Positions 52,572-54,219 of a stretch of DNA of 54,219 bases are shown in pieces (the stretch's first letter is position 1; each line of letters begins with the position of its first letter). Origin of the DNA: Chlorobiaceae bacterium (GTDB lineage: Bacteria; Bacteroidota; Ignavibacteria; Ignavibacteriales; Ignavibacteriaceae); NCBI GenBank assembly GCA_013824085.1, contig PNNF01000016.1, forward strand, positions 1 through 54,219, in the 5' to 3' direction. Below the pieces are notes generated by a model, which did not search any database, was not told where the DNA came from, and was given only the letters and a program-made list of their open reading frames with translations. Both the position numbers and the translations under genes were made by a program.

Positions 52572-53963
52572 ATGAAAACACTTAAATATTCACTGTTATT
52601 AGTTTTATTCCTTTTACCTGCTACCATTTTTAGTCAGAACCGAATGGCTCAAGCGATGGACGCAATCAAGAAAAGTAATTTTGATTTAGCTTTGATTATT
52701 GCTAAAGAATTTCTTGATAAAGATTCTACTCAAGCTGCTCTAAGAATTTTGATTAATGCAGAAGAAAGATATCTCGATTCTCGACAACTCTTTGAACTTA
52801 TTGGAGATGCTTATAGAAAAACTGGCGTGGTTGAGTTAGCTTTGTTGAATTATGAAAAAGCTGAAGCTCGAGACTCTCTGGATCTTGATCTAAAATTTAA
52901 AATTGCTGACTATCTCTTTAAACAAAGAAGATACACTGATGCAGCTAATAAATACTTAAAAATTATTAGTATGGACTCCACAAACACAAAAGCTTATTAT
53001 GAAGTTGGAAATATTTTTTACTTAGCTGAAATGTATGCTGATGCAGGAGCAATTTTTGAAAAATATTTGAGTTTTACTTCTGACCAAGATATCTATCAAA
53101 AGGCTGCTAAGTCATTTACAGAAGCAAAAAATTGGCAGAAAGTTTACGATATCTCTTCAAGTGGATTGTTAAAATTTCCTGATGATGTATTGTTACAAAA
53201 ACATAAAGGAACTTCTGCTTATTGGCTAAGAAAATTCGATGAAAGTATAGAAGTTTACTCTTCTTTGCCTGATACTATGATGACTATTGTTGATTTAGTT
53301 AGAGGCGGCAAAGCTGCAGAAATAACAAAAAGAGATTCTGTCGCTTTAGTCTTTTATTATAGAGCTTTTGAACGAGATACTACTTTGAAAGAGTTATATC
53401 TTGATATGGCACGTTTAAATTATGGACTAAAAAATTTCATGGAAGCGGCACGTTTTTACAGAAAGAAAACTGAATATGATCCAACTTTTGAACCTGCTTG
53501 GAGATTCCTTGCTTTCTCTTACTTAAACATGCAAGATTTTGAAAACACAAAAAATTCTTTGCTAAGAGCAATTGCTCTGAACGACACAATTGTTGATTCA
53601 TTTTTCTGGCTCGCTAACTCATACAAAGGCGTTGACTCTGCAGCAAAGGCAATGGATATTTATGTGCAGATGTTAAAAATGATTGAAGGCAGAGAAGAGA
53701 GATTCAAAATGCAAGCGACTGAAGCAAATAGAGCGTTAGGTCAATGGCACTTTGAAAGAAAGAATTTTGGGCTCGCAATTCCATTCTTGAGAAAAGCTGT
53801 TGAGCTTAGTCCAAATGACGTAAACTCAAATCTCTTTTTAGCGTCAGCTTATCATTCCAATGGAAATCTAGACGAAGCTATCAGATTTTATAGAAGAATT
53901 CTTCAGCTAGATCGCAATAATGACGCTGCCAAAAAAGGGCTTCGGCTACTTAGCGCAGATTAA
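52572..53963 (+). CDS. Exported TPR-repeat protein
   Basis: A 463-residue protein with a signal peptide (1-21, ending in TIFSQ) followed by about ten tetratricopeptide repeats over its whole length, clearest at GVVELALLNYEKAEARD, NTKAYYEVGNIFYLAEMYAD and NVNSNLFLASAYHSNGNLDE. No enzymatic domain. It starts 9 bp after the PstS-like gene. This arrangement of Ton genes, PstS-like lipoprotein and TPR protein suggests a shared periplasmic scaffold. Confidence 0.9.
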   Translation: MKTLKYSLLLVLFLLPATIFSQNRMAQAMDAIKKSNFDLALIIAKEFLDKDSTQAALRILINAEERYLDSRQLFELIGDAYRKTGVVELALLNYEKAEARDSLDLDLKFKIADYLFKQRRYTDAANKYLKIISMDSTNTKAYYEVGNIFYLAEMYADAGAIFEKYLSFTSDQDIYQKAAKSFTEAKNWQKVYDISSSGLLKFPDDVLLQKHKGTSAYWLRKFDESIEVYSSLPDTMMTIVDLVRGGKAAEITKRDSVALVFYYRAFERDTTLKELYLDMARLNYGLKNFMEAARFYRKKTEYDPTFEPAWRFLAFSYLNMQDFENTKNSLLRAIALNDTIVDSFFWLANSYKGVDSAAKAMDIYVQMLKMIEGREERFKMQATEANRALGQWHFERKNFGLAIPFLRKAVELSPNDVNSNLFLASAYHSNGNLDEAIRFYRRILQLDRNNDAAKKGLRLLSAD

Positions 53964-53989
53964 TAAATTATTAAATATTTGAGGTGTAT

Positions 53990-54219
53990 ATGAAAAAATT
54001 TCTGTCATTAATTGTTCTTTTCATTTTTGTGTTCATAACGGGTTGTGCAAGAAAAGAAGAACCTATGGTTTTTGAATTTCAAAAATATATCGACCCAGTA
54101 GCCAAGTATTCTTTGATGCATCCTAAAAATTGGGTACTCTCAATGGATGAAGGAACAGTTAGAATTTTCTCATCTGCTGATGCTTACACCAAGTTTCTAG
54201 ACCCGTCAGCTCCTGCTGA
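53990..54219 (+). CDS. Lipoprotein (partial, C-terminus off the window)
   Basis: The first 76 residues are visible. A signal peptide ends in the lipobox ITGC (Cys19), and a mature part begins RKEEPMVFEFQKYIDPVAKY and includes HPKNWVLSMDEGTVRIFSSA. The pattern YSLMHPKNW recalls PsbP-like domains, but too little is present to assign a family. GAGG precedes the ATG. Last visible gene of the Ton/TPR run. Confidence 0.85.
   Translation, partial: MKKFLSLIVLFIFVFITGCARKEEPMVFEFQKYIDPVAKYSLMHPKNWVLSMDEGTVRIFSSADAYTKFLDPSAPA

Noticed and set aside
1-54219. CRISPR array, prophage or integrative element
   Set aside because: No regularly spaced repeats, cas genes, integrase, phage structural genes or attachment sites were seen.

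Overview
The window reads as one contiguous piece of a low-G+C chromosome from a Gram-negative member of the Bacteroidota/Chlorobi side of the FCB group, most likely an Ignavibacteria-like organism. The basis is its very A+T-rich codon use, a DUF2723 membrane glycosyltransferase, an ExbB-ExbD-ExbD-TonB operon with PstS-like and TPR partners, a BatA-like VWA protein, S9B dipeptidyl peptidase, lipoprotein signals, Kdo transferase and GT9 heptosyltransferase-like genes (LPS-type outer membrane). This assignment is inferred from gene content; no marker gene was searched. No rRNA, tRNA or CRISPR was seen.

Region 1 (1-13866, almost all minus strand) is a type IV pilus-like assembly locus. In transcription order: two short 'MGQQQ' pilins with damaged copies between them, pilC (platform), pilB (extension ATPase), a pilT-like ATPase, a PilM-PilN fusion, a PilO-PilP fusion, a short secretin, a stand-alone receiver, a triple-receiver hybrid histidine kinase and another receiver running off the edge. 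The pilin part is a tandem duplication of a two-gene cassette. In one unit the second gene has lost exactly 105 codons in frame; in the other the first gene is cut by the remnant of an IS3-like element. A terminator hairpin sits about 25 nt before the downstream pilin in both units.

Region 2 (13867-21600, plus strand) holds two lipoproteins (one with a PEGA domain) and two paralogous three-gene minor-pilin-like cassettes (PilV-like, PilW-like, large PilX-like with a DUF4900-like passenger). Several of the pilin-like proteins have tiny leaders ending in Gly and none has the usual Glu5. No prepilin peptidase lies in the window. A near-identical 20-bp motif lies upstream of both the pilin array and cassette 1.

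Region 3 (21600-48200) is mostly housekeeping and envelope genes: aspS, two GT9 glycosyltransferases, DUF2723, an RsuA-type pseudouridine synthase, DUF454, dipeptidyl peptidase IV, a VWA protein, leuS, serS, a heterodimeric-type ABC exporter pair, class I fructose-1,6-bisphosphatase, Kdo transferase, DinB-like, isoaspartyl peptidase, DUF2459 and a GalE-like epimerase. Region 4 (48730 to the end) is a Ton energising operon (exbB, exbD, exbD, tonB), then a small membrane protein, a PstS-like lipoprotein, a TPR protein and a partial lipoprotein.

Two families of short non-coding elements with terminal inverted repeats, two copies each, are scattered between genes (14520/42300 and 19055/28612). 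The strongest candidate for something little described is the pilus system as a whole: atypical pilins, fused alignment-complex subunits, a retraction ATPase with a degenerate Asp box, and duplicated minor-pilin cassettes.
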